From the NCBI RefSeq assembly GCF_021390435.2, contig NZ_JAJVCN010000005.1, forward strand, positions 387,501 to 451,500: a DNA stretch of 64,000 nucleotides, read 5' to 3'. Shown here one piece after another: positions 1 to 10,130 of this stretch. Below the pieces are notes generated by a model, which saw only the letters and a program-made list of their open reading frames with translations, was not told where the DNA came from and made no database searches. Source of the DNA: Kibdelosporangium philippinense (GTDB taxonomy: Bacteria; Actinomycetota; Actinomycetes; Mycobacteriales; Pseudonocardiaceae). Positions within the stretch are counted from its first letter, which is position 1. Every line of letters starts with the position of its first letter. The position numbers and the translations under genes are program-made.

Positions 1-1725
<1,725 letters not shown>

Positions 1726-1811
1726 AGATGTTACGCATCCACTGTACGGTTTCTGAAATACTAGACCGGGCACCCTGAACACGGCGGGTGTGGTCTGATA
1801 TTTTCATAGGT

Positions 1812-1929
1812 TTGCGGTGGTCATAGCGAAGAGGAAACGCCCGGTCCCATTCCGAACCCGGAAGCTAAGCTCTTCAGCGCCGATGGTACTGCACTGGGTA
1901 CGGTGTGGGAGAGTAGGTCGCTGCCGCAA
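1812..1929 (+). rRNA. rrf: 5S ribosomal RNA
   Basis: About 118 nt. The 5' end (ttgcggtggtcatagcg) pairs with the 3' end (gctgccgcaa), and the conserved loop sequence cccattccgaacccgg is present. It lies about 90 bp after the 23S gene, the usual 16S-23S-5S order, so it is the distal gene of the rRNA operon. Confidence 0.96.
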
Positions 1930-1938
1930 TATTCTTTC

Positions 1939-1974
1939 GGGAAGGGTTCCATGGGTGACTGTGGGGCCCTTTCC
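1939..1974 (+). terminator. rRNA operon terminator hairpin
   Basis: Stem of about 12 pairs (1939-1950 with 1963-1974, including G-T wobbles) and a 12-nt loop, starting 10 bp after the 5S gene. Its position right after the last rRNA gene supports termination. A second, stronger palindrome follows at 1985-2030. Confidence 0.65.
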
Positions 1975-1984
1975 GCATTTGTTT

Positions 1985-2030
1985 GTCGTGAGTGGTTATG
2001 TCGGTTCTAACCGGCGTAACCACTCACGAC
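1985..2030. repeat. 46-bp palindromic element, copy 1
   Basis: Arms of 14 bp are perfect (1985-1998 with 2017-2030), and an inner stem cggtt/aaccg closes on a 2-nt loop. It can act as a bidirectional terminator between the rRNA operon and the convergent amidase gene. A close relative with the same arms (cgtgagtg...cactcacg) and the same core (gttctaac) lies at 11095-11140, so this looks like a dispersed element and not only a local terminator. Confidence 0.8.
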
Positions 2031-2045
2031 GGATGACCTGGGGTT

Positions 2046-2624
2046 TTAGTTGTTGATCAGGCGCATGTACCTGTTCCAGTCCCACAGTGGGCCTGGGTCC
2101 GTGTGAGTCGCGCCAGGAACCTCGTTGTGCCCGATGATGTGCCCGCGGTCCCGAGGAATCCCGTACTTCGCACAGATTGCCCGCACCAGAGCCGCCGAAG
2201 CCGCATACATCTGCGCGGTGAACCACTGGGGCTGGTCAACCCACCCCTCGTGCTCGATGCCGATGCTCCGGGTGTTGTAGTTCCAGTTGTCCGCGTGCCA
2301 GCCGACGTCCTTCTCCCTGACCAGCTGCGCGATGTGGCCGTCGCCGGAACGGACCAGATAATGCGATGAGACCTTCCGCGCCGGATTCTGGAAGATCGCG
2401 ATCGCGTCCCGGTAGTACTCCTGGGTCACGTGAATGACCACGACATTGATCGGATACGTCGACGGCCGGTTGCTCGCCGTGTAGTTCGACGAAGTAGCTG
2501 GAATCCATTCTGCGCCGGGATAGTCAACCGCGGAGGCCGCTGCCGACGCAGGGGAAACCAGCGAGGCACCGGCCGCAAGTGTTCCGGCGCCCGCCAGCAT
2601 GAGGTTTCGGCGGGAGATGGTCAT
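2046..2624 (-). CDS. Secreted N-acetylmuramoyl-L-alanine amidase (Amidase_2)
   Basis: 192 residues. An N-terminal twin-arginine signal (SRRNLMLAG followed by an Ala-rich segment and an AxA-type site near residue 30) predicts Tat export. The mature part is an Amidase_2/PGRP-like domain: the first zinc ligand is in VVVIHVT, and the later pair is in GHNEVPGATHTDPG. The family cleaves the bond between MurNAc and the L-Ala of the stem peptide, so the likely role is peptidoglycan turnover or recycling outside the membrane. It stands alone, converging on the rRNA operon and 33 bp after the next minus-strand gene. There is no cell-wall-binding repeat. Confidence 0.9.
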   Translation of the reverse strand: MTISRRNLMLAGAGTLAAGASLVSPASAAASAVDYPGAEWIPATSSNYTASNRPSTYPINVVVIHVTQEYYRDAIAIFQNPARKVSSHYLVRSGDGHIAQLVREKDVGWHADNWNYNTRSIGIEHEGWVDQPQWFTAQMYAASAALVRAICAKYGIPRDRGHIIGHNEVPGATHTDPGPLWDWNRYMRLINN

Positions 2625-2657
2625 GCGTGGAACTGTGACGCCGGGTCAACCGGGTTG

Positions 2658-3596
2658 TCAATCGTTTCCCAAGAGCTTTAACTGATGGTTGGTTGCCAAC
2701 CAATCGCGGAAGATCGAAGCGACATGATCGGGTTGCTCGGCGTGCGGGTAATACCCGGCTCCGTGCACCATCTGGATGACTGTCGGTCCGGCGAGCCGGG
2801 CGGCCACATATCGGGCTTCGGTTTCCGGGCTCACGTTCGAAAACGCGGGATCGGCGTCGCCGGACGTGATCAACACCGGACAGGTTACGTGCGGCATCGC
2901 GATCTCGCAGCATTGCGTTCCCGGCCGCAGCATCGCTCGCACGGCGTCGTAGCGCCCAGGCTCGGCCAGATTCGCGGCGACGGCCTCCTGTCGCGCCGTG
3001 AAGTCCGCGGGCTTGTGTGGGCCCCATAGCCATGGCCACGCGCGGTTCCAGAGAAACCGGCCTATTCGCGGTCTCCTGATCAACCATCGGCCAGCCGCGG
3101 AGATGTAATTCGCCGCGTGTTCCCGCATGCGCTGACCCGTCAACAGCAGGGCTACGACCTTCTCCGGGTGATTGGCCGCCGCCACTACGGCCGCGCCCGC
3201 GCTGTAGTCGCATCCCACCAATATCGCCGGACCCGCGTCCAATGCCTGTACCAAGGCGATCATGTCGCTCGCGATGTCCGAGTCGGTGTACGACGGCCAG
3301 TTCGCCGATGATTCGCCGAGGCCGCGTAAGTCCATTGTCGCGACGGTGAAACCCGCGGTGACCAGCAACGCGGTCAGCTCGCGGTAAGTCGACCGGACGT
3401 CGGCCAATCCGGGCGCGCAGACGACCAAGGGGCCCTGGCCTTGTATGTCATACGCCAGCCGACCGCCTGGTATGTCCAAAAACTGTGTGGCCGCCACCCG
3501 GCTGCCTCTCGTGAAGGGCTGATGCTGCCCATAAACCAACGGCATAAGTGCGGCCAATGTCAATAAGGTTCTCACGCCCCGCAACATGATCGACAC
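2658..3596 (-). CDS. Alpha/beta hydrolase with an Asp-type nucleophile elbow
   Basis: 312 residues, GTG start at 3596 with an in-frame ATG three codons later. A hydrophobic N-terminus (residues 8-24) could be a signal or anchor. The fold is shown by the oxyanion-hole region (APGLADVRS), MDLRGLGES and a late GDADPAF followed by VHGAGYYPH, which would carry the acid and the histidine. The elbow reads VGCDYSAGA where esterases have GxSxG. This aligns with GHDWGA of epoxide hydrolases and haloalkane dehalogenases and puts Asp130 in the nucleophile position. Substrate unknown. It sits downstream of lsr2 on the same strand but is separated by a hairpin. Confidence 0.8.
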   Translation of the reverse strand: MSIMLRGVRTLLTLAALMPLVYGQHQPFTRGSRVAATQFLDIPGGRLAYDIQGQGPLVVCAPGLADVRSTYRELTALLVTAGFTVATMDLRGLGESSANWPSYTDSDIASDMIALVQALDAGPAILVGCDYSAGAAVVAAANHPEKVVALLLTGQRMREHAANYISAAGRWLIRRPRIGRFLWNRAWPWLWGPHKPADFTARQEAVAANLAEPGRYDAVRAMLRPGTQCCEIAMPHVTCPVLITSGDADPAFSNVSPETEARYVAARLAGPTVIQMVHGAGYYPHAEQPDHVASIFRDWLATNHQLKLLGND

Positions 3597-3645
3597 GTGT
3601 TGCTACCGAAGGCTACCGAGTTGGTGACTTACCGTTTACGCACAA

Positions 3646-3679
3646 CTCCCCGGTACGCGACTGGTGGCATACCGGGGAG
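3646..3679. terminator. Hairpin between lsr2 and the hydrolase gene
   Basis: Perfect 10-bp arms (3646-3655 with 3670-3679) with a 14-nt loop. A T-run (ctttttcc) follows on the plus strand. It lies 23 bp past the lsr2 stop, so it probably ends lsr2 transcripts, although the T-run is on the other side for that direction. Confidence 0.55.
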
Positions 3680-3701
3680 CTTTTTCCTCAAGCTATGGAA
3701 G

Positions 3702-4052
3702 TCAGCCGCCGTGGGCTTCCTTGAACTCGACCACCAGCGCGTGCGGCAGCCTGCCGCGTTCCGCGACAGTCTTGCCCTGCGAACGCGCCCACTCGCGGAT
3801 CGCTTGATTCTGTGCGGCGTCTTCTGTCGACTTCTTTCCGGCGGCGTCGCCACCCGGGGCAAGTCGCTGCTTGCGTCCGCCGGTTCGGCGCGCGGCCGCG
3901 ACATATGGTTCGAGAGAGTCCCGCAGCCTGGTCGCATTCTGTTCGGAGAGATCGATCTGGAACTCGACTCCGTCGAGCGTGAACGCGACAGTCTCGTTGG
4001 CTATTCCGCCATCCAGGTCGTCGACGAGCTCGACGACGGTCTTCTGTGCCAC
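3702..4052 (-). CDS. lsr2: Lsr2 nucleoid-associated xenogeneic silencer
   Basis: 116 residues from a GTG at 4052. That start is chosen because AGGAA/GGAGG sits 4-8 bases upstream and gives the family N-terminus AQKTVVELVDDLDGG. Lsr2 is an H-NS-like DNA-bridging protein of actinobacteria that silences AT-rich, often acquired, DNA. The N-terminal beta-sheet oligomerisation domain spans about residues 1-60. A basic linker (RRTGGRKQR) leads to the C-terminal DNA-binding domain with the AT-hook-like ERGRLPHALVVEF. The upstream 270 bp are somewhat AT-richer than the surroundings, which would fit autoregulation (inference). Confidence 0.95.
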   Translation of the reverse strand: MAQKTVVELVDDLDGGIANETVAFTLDGVEFQIDLSEQNATRLRDSLEPYVAAARRTGGRKQRLAPGGDAAGKKSTEDAAQNQAIREWARSQGKTVAERGRLPHALVVEFKEAHGG

Positions 4053-4324
4053 GGTTCCTCCGTGTGGTGAGTTTCGGTGTAGCCCCAGCCTGGTGTCAAT
4101 GATAACCACGGCGATGCCATCGAAATAAACCCGTCCGGCATTTTCTTCTGTCTTTTAGTCCAGAAGTTACCCGGCTGGCCTCGCGTGACCTGGGCGATCC
4201 TTTTCCTACGCGAGCGGACTCCTCCCCGCTCTTAGCACATTGCGATAGCCAGTGCTCCGACTGGCGGAACCAGAGCGAAGTTCTCCCGCCGCTTGATCGG
4301 GTTGACAGCGTGGCCATTTGGTCA
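4053..4324. promoter_or_regulatory. lsr2 upstream region
   Basis: 272 bp without a credible gene. It contains the lsr2 ribosome binding site (about 4054-4061) and a locally AT-rich run around 4100-4160. No clear -35/-10 pair or palindrome was identified. Confidence 0.35.
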
Positions 4325-5614
4325 TTAAGCAGGTAGGTTCAGTGACCTGGTCGCCGCGGTCTGCAGTGCTGGATCGTCCGGCGTGGTTGCCTTGTTCAAC
4401 CAGATCAGCTGAACAATCCGGACTACCGAGCCGGTCTGCTTTGCCTGATATGCGGCCGACTCGAAGATCGGCTTGCGGCCGTCCGGCCATGGCGTTCCCT
4501 GTGCGGCCGGATCGGTGACGCTGCCAGTACCAGGGGCGGTCGCGACTTTCAAGAACGCTTCTGCGGTTGTGGCATCTTGGAATGTGAGATCAGCGACCAG
4601 TACTGCGATTGCGTCATTACCCGCAGTGCTCTCATACCGCGATCGCGTGAGTCCGACGCACCGGTTCGCTTGGAGCCAAACTTGCATATCACCGAATGTC
4701 CGAGCGGCGCAGTCGGTGTCCTCTACCTTGCCTTTCGGGGTGTATGCGACACCGTCGACCACTTGACTGGCTTGTTGCGCGACGCTCACCGATGTCTGCG
4801 GCCCTTCGGTGGCCTCAGGTTCGTCACCTGTCGCCGCAATCGCGACGATGATGCCGGTGACGATCAGAAGTCCGACCAACAAAACAGCCGTTACCGGTAA
4901 CCAGCCCAACCGTTTTGCCGCAGGCTTCGGCTCAGCCGCATGGCTTGGCGCCTGCTGTGGTACCCGGGGAATGAGCAGCGTGCTCGCGGCGGCAAGGCCA
5001 GCGCCCGCCGATTCGGTAAAGCCCTCGCCCGCGAGGTCCTCATCGGTGAACGGCGGTTGATTGGGCGCCAACGCGGCCAGAATGGCATTCGCGCGACGGG
5101 GCGAGACGCGTCCCTCATAGACGGCCAATTCCCGGGCAGCGGTCAACAACGTCGTCGGTTCGGGATGAAGGATGCGAATACCGCGGGCCAGATCGGTGGT
5201 CGGCTGAGTCACGCGGGAGACGTACGGCCCGACGGCGATGACCGTTCCGACAAGCATCGGTTCGACGCCCTGCGACTGAAGTCGTGCGACGACGGCGGTG
5301 GCCGCTTGGACGGCCTCACTCGCCGGATTCACCGCATTGTCGGCGCGGACCAACGGCCAGCCGTCGACTTTCCATTGGCCGTTGACCGGGGCGTCAAGGC
5401 GCATCGCCGGGTCCGGCAAGTCGACGCCAACGATGACCAGCAGGCCGCGCGGCAGAATGACGATCGCGTCGACCGGTTCGGGACAATCCGGCGGTCGGCA
5501 GCCGATCAGGCCGAGCCCGCCGGCAATTGACTCGCCACGTCCCCACGACGCGAGTGCCGCCCGGACGTCGATACCGACCGTGGACGTCTCGTCGCCCAGC
5601 CGGATCAGCCGCAT
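4325..5614 (-). CDS. Single-pass membrane protein of unknown function, NERD-like N-terminus
   Basis: 429 residues from ATG at 5614, chosen because a GGGGGAGAG sequence lies 6-14 bases upstream and the longer open frame above it is low quality. Residues 1-200 are cytoplasmic. They include VDAIVILPRGLLVIVGVDL and a later NPASEAVQAA helix, reminiscent of nuclease-related (NERD) domains, but no catalytic set could be confirmed. One transmembrane helix follows (LPVTAVLLVGLLIVTGIIV, about residue 265-285). The outer part holds two cysteines about 20 residues apart (DTDC, NRC), probably a disulfide. Function not recognised. It is divergent from the DUF3145 gene. Confidence 0.7.
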   Translation of the reverse strand: MRLIRLGDETSTVGIDVRAALASWGRGESIAGGLGLIGCRPPDCPEPVDAIVILPRGLLVIVGVDLPDPAMRLDAPVNGQWKVDGWPLVRADNAVNPASEAVQAATAVVARLQSQGVEPMLVGTVIAVGPYVSRVTQPTTDLARGIRILHPEPTTLLTAARELAVYEGRVSPRRANAILAALAPNQPPFTDEDLAGEGFTESAGAGLAAASTLLIPRVPQQAPSHAAEPKPAAKRLGWLPVTAVLLVGLLIVTGIIVAIAATGDEPEATEGPQTSVSVAQQASQVVDGVAYTPKGKVEDTDCAARTFGDMQVWLQANRCVGLTRSRYESTAGNDAIAVLVADLTFQDATTAEAFLKVATAPGTGSVTDPAAQGTPWPDGRKPIFESAAYQAKQTGSVVRIVQLIWLNKATTPDDPALQTAATRSLNLPA

Positions 5615-5941
5615 GGCATCTCTCCCCCGTCCCACCTTCGCGTGCCACCGTATCCCCGCCTGGCCACGGGATCCGAATCGAGGAGGTGACCAGTGGGCGC
5701 CGCCACACCGGCAGGAGGTATCCACCGGTGAATAAGTGCCGGTAGGGGCGACACGCCGGAGCGACACGCCGAAAAATATCAGCCGATCGGAGTGACTGGT
5801 GTGCCATCTGATAGTTCCTGTGGCGAAATTGCACAGTGAGGAGGCAGAATAGGCGCCGGGTCGACTTGTACCCACGATGGACCGCACGCTTCGCGAGGTC
5901 GTAGGGGAAGACGTTTCCTCGTCGAGTAGCGGAGGTCAGCA
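5615..5941. promoter_or_regulatory. Divergent promoter region
   Basis: 327 bp between the membrane protein gene (leftward) and the DUF3145 gene (rightward). Both Shine-Dalgarno sequences are visible at its edges. No operator or riboswitch was recognised. Confidence 0.35.
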
Positions 5942-6445
5942 GTGAGCACAAGTGGCAGCACCCGTGGCGTGGTGTACGTCCACTCGTCGCCGTCTGCGGT
6001 TTGTCCGCACGTCGAGTGGGCGATTTCGGGCACCCTCGGTGTCCGGGCCGAGCTGAAGTGGACCGCCCAACCGGCGGCCGCTGGTCAGCTGCGGTCCGAA
6101 TGTTCGTGGACCGGCGTCGCAGGCACAGGAGCCAAGCTGGTCCAGGCTCTGCGGGCGTGGCCGATGATCAGGTTCGAAGTCACCGAGGAGCCGAGCGCCG
6201 GGGTGGACGGCGAGCGGTTCTGTTTCGCACCCGGTCTGGGGCTGTGGCGCGCCAAGACATCTGCGAACGGCGACATCGTGGTCGGCGAAGACCAGCTGCG
6301 CGCGGTCGCCGCGGCGAGCCGTGGCGGCGAGTCGTTCGTCCACAAGGTCAACGAGATGCTGGGCTCGTCATGGGACGAGGCACTGGAGCCATTCCGCCGT
6401 GCCGGTGACGGCGCGCCGGTGACCTGGCTTCACCGCGTCGGCTGA
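5942..6445 (+). CDS. DUF3145 family protein
   Basis: 167 residues, GTG start at 5942 with GGAGG 8-13 bases upstream. The opening GVVYVHSSPSAVCPHVEWA and the C-terminal LEPFRRAGDGAPVTWLHRVG are typical of DUF3145, a family essentially confined to actinobacteria and without a known function. No signal peptide or membrane segment; soluble and probably cytoplasmic. The next gene follows after 19 bp on the same strand and may share its transcript. Confidence 0.85.
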   Translation: MSTSGSTRGVVYVHSSPSAVCPHVEWAISGTLGVRAELKWTAQPAAAGQLRSECSWTGVAGTGAKLVQALRAWPMIRFEVTEEPSAGVDGERFCFAPGLGLWRAKTSANGDIVVGEDQLRAVAAASRGGESFVHKVNEMLGSSWDEALEPFRRAGDGAPVTWLHRVG

Positions 6446-6464
6446 TCCGTGGCACGCTCGTACT

Positions 6465-7073
6465 GTGCAAGCAGTCAAGGGCCAGCGCGGACCACGGATA
6501 TGGGTGGTCGCGCTGGCCGTTGCCGTCGTCGCGGCGGCAGCGGGTTACGCCGCGCGCGAGATCTACCGCCAACCGCCAACGCGCACAACCGTGCAGGAGA
6601 TACCGGCACCGCCCAACACGTCGGTACAGGCTGAGGACCAACCTGGCGACGGTCAGGTGAAGGCCCTGCAGGACGTCGTCGACCATCCGCTGGCCAACGC
6701 GATCTGGCCGATGCTGCAGACCCACTTCGACTCGATCAATTCGAGGGACTACGACAAGTGGCGGACCACGGTCACCAAGGCCAGGGCCGCCGGGTTCGAA
6801 CGCGCCGCCTGGCAGAGCGACTACAAGACGACCAAAGACGGCACCATCGTGATGCACCGAATCGACACGGCGCCCGACCGGAAGCTGCGTGTGCTGCTGA
6901 GCTTCACCAGCACCCAGGCCATTGAAGACGCCCCGCTCGAACTGCCGGAAGGCTGCATCATCTGGCACATCGTCCTCCCGCTGACCAAGGAGGACAACAA
7001 GTGGAAGATCGACGTCGGCACCGAAGGCGCCTCACCCCGCCACGAGAAATGCCCAGCACAGACTGGCCAATAG
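6465..7073 (+). CDS. Membrane-anchored protein with NTF2-like outer domain
   Basis: 202 residues, GTG start at 6465. A basic N-terminus is followed by one transmembrane helix (WVVALAVAVVAAAAGYAA, about residues 13-30). A Pro/Thr linker and a roughly 120-residue outer domain follow. That domain has the pattern of small NTF2-like or Mce-associated proteins: a helix with SINSRDYDKWRTT, then strands ending in WKIDVGTEG. No catalytic residues are recognisable. It probably works in the periplasmic space; partner unknown. Ends 18 bp before the convergent nucleoside phosphorylase gene. Confidence 0.65.
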   Translation: MQAVKGQRGPRIWVVALAVAVVAAAAGYAAREIYRQPPTRTTVQEIPAPPNTSVQAEDQPGDGQVKALQDVVDHPLANAIWPMLQTHFDSINSRDYDKWRTTVTKARAAGFERAAWQSDYKTTKDGTIVMHRIDTAPDRKLRVLLSFTSTQAIEDAPLELPEGCIIWHIVLPLTKEDNKWKIDVGTEGASPRHEKCPAQTGQ

Positions 7074-7091
7074 GGGACAATTCCGGTTCGT

Positions 7092-7847
7092 TCAGTCCCC
7101 GGCCGCGGCCAGTGCCTTCATCCCCGTCGCCATCAGTTCGACTTCGGCTTCCGTGCGGCCGTCGACCAGTTTCTCCTGGGTGAGGCCGTCCACGCTGGCC
7201 AAGCACAGCGACGCGGCCTCCGCACCCACCGCGCGGGCGACCACCAGCACCGCTGAGGTCTCCATATCCACGGCCTTCACGCCGTAGCGCCCGAGTTCCT
7301 CCATCCGGGCCTGTGTTTCCGCGGCACGGGCGGGTTCGGCGGCGAACATCTCGGTGTAGAAGCCGTCGTACGACGCGATCAACCCGGCCGTCCACGGCCG
7401 CGACCCGGCCGACAGCACCGAGCGCAGCGAGGTGTTGAGAGCGTGGGACGCGATAGCCGGGAAGCCCGCTGGCAAATACGTGCCAGACGTGGATTCGTTC
7501 CGCACTCCTCCCTCGGCGAGCACGAAAGACCCCAGCGAAGTCCCGCCGATACCAAGCACGGTCCCCAGGCGCAGGAACCGCCGAACACCCAGCATGGCCA
7601 GCTCGTGCAGGACAACCCCGGCAATGGGTGCACCCATGCCGAACGCGGCCACGGTCACGAGACGGCCCTCATAGGTACCGGTCACGGCGCTCAGCCCACG
7701 GTCCTCATTGAGCACCCGAGGGTTGTCGAGAAGGCCAGCCGCCTTGGTGACGCGGCCACGGTCGCCGACCAACACAGCGCGGTCGGCAACCTCGTCGGCT
7801 GAGCACCGAAGGAACCACGCCTGTTTCGATACCTCTTGGCTACCCAT
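7092..7847 (-). CDS. Nucleoside phosphorylase (PNP/UDP family)
   Basis: 251 residues from ATG at 7847, which overlaps the end of the PfkB gene. The family splits nucleosides with phosphate into base and (deoxy)ribose 1-phosphate. Visible features: the phosphate-binding region LVGDRGRVTKAAGLLDN, a Gly-rich FGMGAPIAGVVLHELAMLG, RLGTVLGIGG, and VDMETSAVLVVARAVG with the Met-Glu pair that contacts the ribose. Substrate range (uridine, purine or a nicotinamide nucleoside) cannot be told from the sequence. As last gene of the import operon it would act on the imported nucleoside. Confidence 0.88.
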   Translation of the reverse strand: MGSQEVSKQAWFLRCSADEVADRAVLVGDRGRVTKAAGLLDNPRVLNEDRGLSAVTGTYEGRLVTVAAFGMGAPIAGVVLHELAMLGVRRFLRLGTVLGIGGTSLGSFVLAEGGVRNESTSGTYLPAGFPAIASHALNTSLRSVLSAGSRPWTAGLIASYDGFYTEMFAAEPARAAETQARMEELGRYGVKAVDMETSAVLVVARAVGAEAASLCLASVDGLTQEKLVDGRTEAEVELMATGMKALAAAGD

Positions 7848-8709
7848 TGACAGGCAATCGCTCAAGCAGCATGGCCGTCGCGGCCTCAACACCACGCTCG
7901 GCGGCTTGCCGCGTCTCCTCTGGGTGCTCAAGCAGGCTGGCCACCATGCCCGCGAAGAACATGTCGCCTGCGCCCGTCGTGTCCACCGCGTCGATCTCTG
8001 TGCACGGGACCATGTCGTGCAGGTCGCCGCGCCAGATACGGACACCAGCCGGGCCGTGGGTCTCCGCCAGCAGAGCGTTCGGGCGTGTGCGTTCGAGCAA
8101 TGTACGCGGAGCGACGATGCGGTCGAGGAACACGCGTTCGCGGGCGCTGAAGCTGACAACGCTCGCACGCGCGAGGATCCGGTGCACGACGCCCGGGGAG
8201 TACGCGTCCGGGTCGCCCTTCACGCCCCACGCCAGTTGCTGCGAGTCCGTCAGCAGGTCGAGCACCTCGAGGTTCGCGGGACGTGGGCCGACCATCAGGC
8301 ACACCCAGTCGCAGCTTTCGACAATCTCGCGCTGACGATCCGTCAGGTTGCCTGCTGCGCGGTCGCCTGGGTCGTACACGACGACCGTCTCGCCGTCGGG
8401 GCCGTAGAACAGGTAGCACGACGGGGTGCGGATGCTGTCCGTTGAGATGCCCGAGATGTTCACGCCGTAGGCACTCAGCCGGTCCATGTACTCCTTGCCC
8501 GGCTCGTCGTCACCTACCCACGTGATGGCGTGCACTTCGTGGCCTGCTGCCGCTAGGCCGCGCGCCGTGTGCGCGATGCCGCCGATTCCTGGCCACGGGT
8601 CGGACAGACGGCGTTTGATCAACGTTGTGCCTGCCGCCGCACGGAACTCGTCGCACTCCATCGAGTGGTCCATGCTGGCGTAACCGACGACAGCGACCCG
8701 GCTGCTCAC
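7840..8709 (-). CDS. PfkB-family carbohydrate/nucleoside kinase
   Basis: 289 residues, GTG start overlapping the upstream stop by 4 bp (GTGA). The PfkB/ribokinase fold is shown by VVGYASMD at the N-terminus, the Gly-Gly motif GIGGIAHTARGLAAAG (about 41-56) and the C-terminal signature DTTGAGDMFFAG (243-254) with catalytic Asp249. In this operon it would phosphorylate either the ribose set free from nucleosides or the nucleoside itself. The length is normal for the family. It overlaps the downstream phosphorylase by 8 bp, indicating translational coupling. Confidence 0.88.
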   Translation of the reverse strand: MSSRVAVVGYASMDHSMECDEFRAAAGTTLIKRRLSDPWPGIGGIAHTARGLAAAGHEVHAITWVGDDEPGKEYMDRLSAYGVNISGISTDSIRTPSCYLFYGPDGETVVVYDPGDRAAGNLTDRQREIVESCDWVCLMVGPRPANLEVLDLLTDSQQLAWGVKGDPDAYSPGVVHRILARASVVSFSARERVFLDRIVAPRTLLERTRPNALLAETHGPAGVRIWRGDLHDMVPCTEIDAVDTTGAGDMFFAGMVASLLEHPEETRQAAERGVEAATAMLLERLPVNG

Positions 8710-9272
8710 AGTCGCTCCAATGCCTGCTCGAGCGATACCACGGACCCGAAATAGCGGTCGATGTCCTCGAGTGACGCCTCGGCCAGGTGTGGCCGGTTCG
8801 AGTTGGTGGCCTCTTTCACCAAAAGGATCTCATATCCGGCCGCGAACGCGTCCTGAACCGTTGCCCGGACGCACACATTGGTCTTCACGCCGCCGATCAC
8901 GAGCGTTTCAACGCCTTGTTCCCGCAGCATCAGGTCCAAATCCGTGCCGTAGAACGCGGAGTAGCGGCGCTTGGGCAGCTCCACCTCGTTCGGCCGATCT
9001 ACCGGCGCAAACCCAGCCACGTACGGTGACTGGTCGTCACCGATTTCGCAGTGCACCGGAATTTTCTTGTGCTCGAAGTCGGCGAGTCCTGGCCGGTGGC
9101 GTTCCACCGCGTGCACGACCAACCGGTCGGCTTCGCGGGCTTTGTCCAAAAGCTGCCTGCACGGCTCGAGGACTTTCACCGAATCCGGATAGTAGGCCGG
9201 CTTGCCGGGCGCGAAAAACGCGTCGAGCACGTCGATCATAATTAACGCGACTGTTTTGCCGCTATCGGCCAT
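8706..9272 (-). CDS. Isochorismatase/nicotinamidase-like cysteine hydrolase
   Basis: 188 residues. The triad is in place: Asp14 (MIDVLDAF), Lys101 (LPKRRYSAFYGT) and Cys134 (GGVKTNVCVRAT). The PVHC segment (72-75) resembles the region of nicotinamidases, but the classical metal-binding DxHxxxH is not clear (ERHRPGLADFEH is the nearest). Members hydrolyse nicotinamide, isochorismate, ureidoacrylate or N-carbamoyl amides. Inside a nucleoside operon, deamidation of nicotinamide or breakdown of a pyrimidine product are the leading options (inference). Starts 3 bp after the second permease gene. Confidence 0.85.
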   Translation of the reverse strand: MADSGKTVALIMIDVLDAFFAPGKPAYYPDSVKVLEPCRQLLDKAREADRLVVHAVERHRPGLADFEHKKIPVHCEIGDDQSPYVAGFAPVDRPNEVELPKRRYSAFYGTDLDLMLREQGVETLVIGGVKTNVCVRATVQDAFAAGYEILLVKEATNSNRPHLAEASLEDIDRYFGSVVSLEQALERL

Positions 9273-9275
9273 ATG

Positions 9276-10130
9276 TCAGCCTGCCCTTCGAGCTTTTCCC
9301 CGAACATCGCGCACGGCCGTTGCCGTCAGAACCGCGATGACCACAAGATACGGCAGCGTCTGGATCAGCTGGGCCGGCACTCCGCCGGTCTGCAGCCGCG
9401 CCTGTGTGGCGTCGAACACCGCGAACAGCAGGCACGCGAGCGCCGTCGGCAACGGACGCGCGCGGCCGAAGTAGAACGCGGCCAATGCGATGAACCCGCG
9501 CCCAGCCACCATGTCTTCATTGAAAAGCCCGACCTGGCCGAGAACAAGGTGCGATCCAGCGATTCCGGCGAGCACACCGGCCAAAACGCCCGCGATGTCC
9601 CGTATCCCGCTGGCCGGCAACCCGAGTGCGCCTGCCGCGTCGAATCCGTCGCCGGTGGCACGAAGCCGCAGTCCGCCAACCGTGTTTCGCAACGACCAGC
9701 CGATCACCGGGACAAGCAGGATCGCCAGCCAGAACAACGGATCGACGCCGAGGACGCGCGGCAGCGGATCGAGCCCGGCCACGCGCAACGTGCCGGACAC
9801 CTCGAAAACGCTGCGCAGCAGGTACCCGATCAGCCTGCTGATCACGATCGTGAAGCCGAGCCCCGCGATGATCTCGTTCGCGCCGAGCCTGGTGATGGTC
9901 AACGACATCAGCAGCCCGAGCAGCCCACCGGTCGCGCCAGCCGCGAGCACGCCGAGCACCCAGTTGCCGGTCGCGCCTGAAATGAGCGCCCCGACCAGTG
10001 CTCCGGCGAGCATTTGCCCTTCAAGGCCGATGTTCACGACCCCGCCGACGCGATGCAGCAAGCCACCCAGCGCGGCCAGCGCGAGCGGGGTCCACAGCAG
10101 CAGCGCGGACATCAGCAGTCCAGTGATCAT
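9276..10130 (-). CDS. Nucleoside ABC transporter permease, subunit 2
   Basis: 284 residues, almost entirely hydrophobic with about eight transmembrane helices, of the BPD_transp_2 (LivH/RbsC/NupQ-like) family. The cytoplasmic coupling region with GANEIIAGLGFTIV is typical of the BmpA-linked nucleoside importers. It overlaps the first permease by 4 bp (ATGA), so the two subunits are translated together. It forms the membrane channel with the product of the neighbouring permease gene. Confidence 0.9.
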   Translation of the reverse strand: MITGLLMSALLLWTPLALAALGGLLHRVGGVVNIGLEGQMLAGALVGALISGATGNWVLGVLAAGATGGLLGLLMSLTITRLGANEIIAGLGFTIVISRLIGYLLRSVFEVSGTLRVAGLDPLPRVLGVDPLFWLAILLVPVIGWSLRNTVGGLRLRATGDGFDAAGALGLPASGIRDIAGVLAGVLAGIAGSHLVLGQVGLFNEDMVAGRGFIALAAFYFGRARPLPTALACLLFAVFDATQARLQTGGVPAQLIQTLPYLVVIAVLTATAVRDVRGKARRAG

